A stretch of 64,000 nt of DNA from Streptomyces griseocarneus (lineage in GTDB: Bacteria > Actinomycetota > Actinomycetes > Streptomycetales > Streptomycetaceae), in the NCBI RefSeq assembly GCF_014655595.1, contig NZ_BNBL01000005.1:372001-436000 (forward strand). The letters are read 5' to 3'. Under the pieces are notes generated by a model. The model made no database searches and had not been told where the DNA came from. It saw nothing but the letters and a program-made list of their open reading frames with translations. Shown here piece after piece: positions 63,046-64,000 of the stretch (positions are counted from its first letter, which is position 1; each line of letters begins with the position of its first letter). A program made the position numbers and the translations under genes.

Positions 63046-63290
63046 TGATGGTCAGCAACTTGATGCTGGAGGCATCGATCACAATGTGTTCGAGCAGGTG
63101 GGCCCAAGTGCCGTCCGATTCCCATTGGCAGAACCGCTTGTACGCCGTCTGCCAGGGCCCGTATCGCTCAGGCAGGTCACGCCATGGAGCCCCGGTCCGC
63201 AGATGACGCAGCACGCCGTTGACCACCTGACGGTGGTCCCGCCACTGACGGCCACGCCCGTTCACCTGCGGCAACAGGGGTGCTAGGCAC
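63046..63290 (-). pseudogene. IS5-family transposase N-terminal remnant
   Basis: PLLPQVNGRGRQWRDHRQVV, NGVLRHLRTGAPWRDLPERY, WESDGTWAHLLEHIVIDASS are the first 80 residues of an IS5-type transposase, up to just before the first catalytic Asp. It then joins glycine-rich sequence. It is a different subtype from the intact IS5-family gene at 59796-60653. Confidence 0.75.
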
Positions 63291-63306
63291 GCCTTAGGGT
63301 GTACGG

Positions 63307-63855
63307 GTGGCCCCGTCTGACACGGCATCGAAGACACGTTTTCTGGTCCTGCACGACTACGGCATGGGCGGCACCTGGTGGTGGGTCCACGCCCGGTCCG
63401 AACAGGAGGTGCTGGAGACCTTCGCCGAAGTGGAGGTCGTGCACACCGAGGCCACCCGCGCAGAGGCCGAGACGTGGGGGCTTGACGAGGCCGACGTCGA
63501 CGGACCGACCACACCGCCCGGCTTGGCCGAGGCCAGAGCCGAACGGGACGCCCAGCGCGGCATGCCGGGCTTCGGCGCTTTGGCCGGCCGGGACCTGCTG
63601 TACCTGAGCCGCCGTTGGGACGAGGACGACGATCCGATGGTCTACCTGATGGAGGTCGGCCCTGACGGCCGTCGGCTCCGCCAGGTCGAGCTGACCGAGG
63701 ACGGGATGGCCTACCGGAGCACCCCGGAGGACTGGCCCTTCAACCCGCCGTGGGTGGACCGCTACGACCCTGCGTGGGTGCCGTTCGTGATCGGCCAAGA
63801 AGAGTTCGAGGCCCAGTGGACCCGGGCCGTCCACGATCCGAGCCGCTGGGATTAG
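63307..63855 (+). CDS. Hypothetical soluble protein
   Basis: The GTG at 63307 gives 182 residues with clean codon bias. The core reads RFLVLHDYGMGGTWWWVHAR, EVLETFAEVEVVHTEATRAE, LLYLSRRWDEDDDPMVYLME and WVDRYDPAWVPFVIGQEEFE. Aromatic-rich strands alternate with acidic helices. No membrane segment or catalytic motif is present, and no family is recognised with certainty. It is intact, and its stop lies next to the left arm of an imperfect inverted repeat. Confidence 0.65.
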   Translation: MAPSDTASKTRFLVLHDYGMGGTWWWVHARSEQEVLETFAEVEVVHTEATRAEAETWGLDEADVDGPTTPPGLAEARAERDAQRGMPGFGALAGRDLLYLSRRWDEDDDPMVYLMEVGPDGRRLRQVELTEDGMAYRSTPEDWPFNPPWVDRYDPAWVPFVIGQEEFEAQWTRAVHDPSRWD

Positions 63856-63992
63856 GGTCTGCCTGACAATCCCCGCCGCGGCTGGGCCGCCTGGCATGAG
63901 CCCTCCTTGCCCCCGTCAGACAAGAGGGGTTCTCTTGGCGCACGCACCGAACAGCCTGGCCTGATCCGACTCGAATTGTCAGACAGATCCTG
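63853..63992. repeat. Imperfect inverted repeat, possible small mobile element ends
   Basis: The left arm at 63853-63870 (ending CTGCCTGACAAT) and right arm at 63975-63992 (beginning ATTGTCAGACAG) pair at 15 of 18 positions around 104 non-coding bases. The size and form fit a miniature inverted-repeat element or the closed-up remains of an IS. Confidence 0.45.
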
Positions 63993-64000
63993 GTCCTGGT

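Overview
The window reads as Streptomyces or a close relative. GC is very high throughout, with third-position GC bias in real genes and many GTG/TTG starts behind purine-rich ribosome binding sites. The families are also typical: RheA/Hsp18, DUF2267, DUF4097, DUF5954, DUF6192, DUF7691, ALF repeats, GH114 lipoproteins and LAL-free LuxR two-component pairs. No chromosome backbone gene set is visible. The content looks like an accessory region such as a chromosome arm, an island or a large plasmid. About a third of the recognisable genes are broken, and pieces of Tn3-type and IS5-type transposons lie between the intact blocks.

Layout. 0-9 kb: a decayed IS5 element, a small SH3-like secreted protein, a membrane pentapeptide-repeat protein, Tn3 scraps, an orphan peptide-maturase-type methyltransferase, and a lipoprotein divergent from a Ser/Thr kinase. 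9-15.3 kb is the best-kept block: rheA / hsp18 with two RheA-type operators, two tandem DUF2267 genes, then an ABC exporter divergent from a histidine kinase/response regulator pair. 15.3-19.3 kb: decaying hypotheticals and a DUF7691 gene. 19.9-22.2 kb: a DciA-type helicase loader followed by a DnaB replicative helicase. 22.5-32.3 kb: mostly remnants (resolvase tail, toxin-antitoxin with a frameshifted toxin, broken pentapeptide protein, DUF4097, sigma-like protein, MFS tail) with intact GtrA and GH114 genes.

32.6-38.7 kb: a nucleotide-binding reductase and an IMPase-like gene divergent from a LysR regulator, then an unknown gene, folD and a broken amidase in one operon. 38.9-41.4 kb: a secreted ALF-repeat protein, an IS5 tail and a tRNA-Trp gene with its terminator. 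41.5-49.4 kb: transposase and membrane-protein remnants, a divergent NmrA/HxlR pair, and a zinc finger plus acetyltransferase protein with the layout of eukaryotic cohesin acetyltransferases (Eco1/ESCO). 49.4-54.2 kb: a broken DUF5954 gene, a small secreted protein whose start codon appears to be ATC, a glycine-rich remnant and a two-gene unit with a methylase-type HTH.

54.5-55.7 kb holds the most striking gene: a secreted protein joining a CdtB-like (cytolethal distending toxin) nuclease to a ricin-type lectin. 56-64 kb: a small Ig-like protein resembling fungal wall proteins, two more glycine-rich remnants, an intact IS5-family transposase, and a DUF6192 gene interrupted by a (GCCC)9 tract. 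In the present 9-copy state that tract fuses the DUF6192 N-terminus to the next gene, and 8 copies would restore two separate proteins.

Family names come from recognising motifs by eye. No search was run, so DUF and family assignments should be confirmed by HMM search. Many breaks are single-base indels, several in G/C runs, so some may be sequencing errors rather than true decay.
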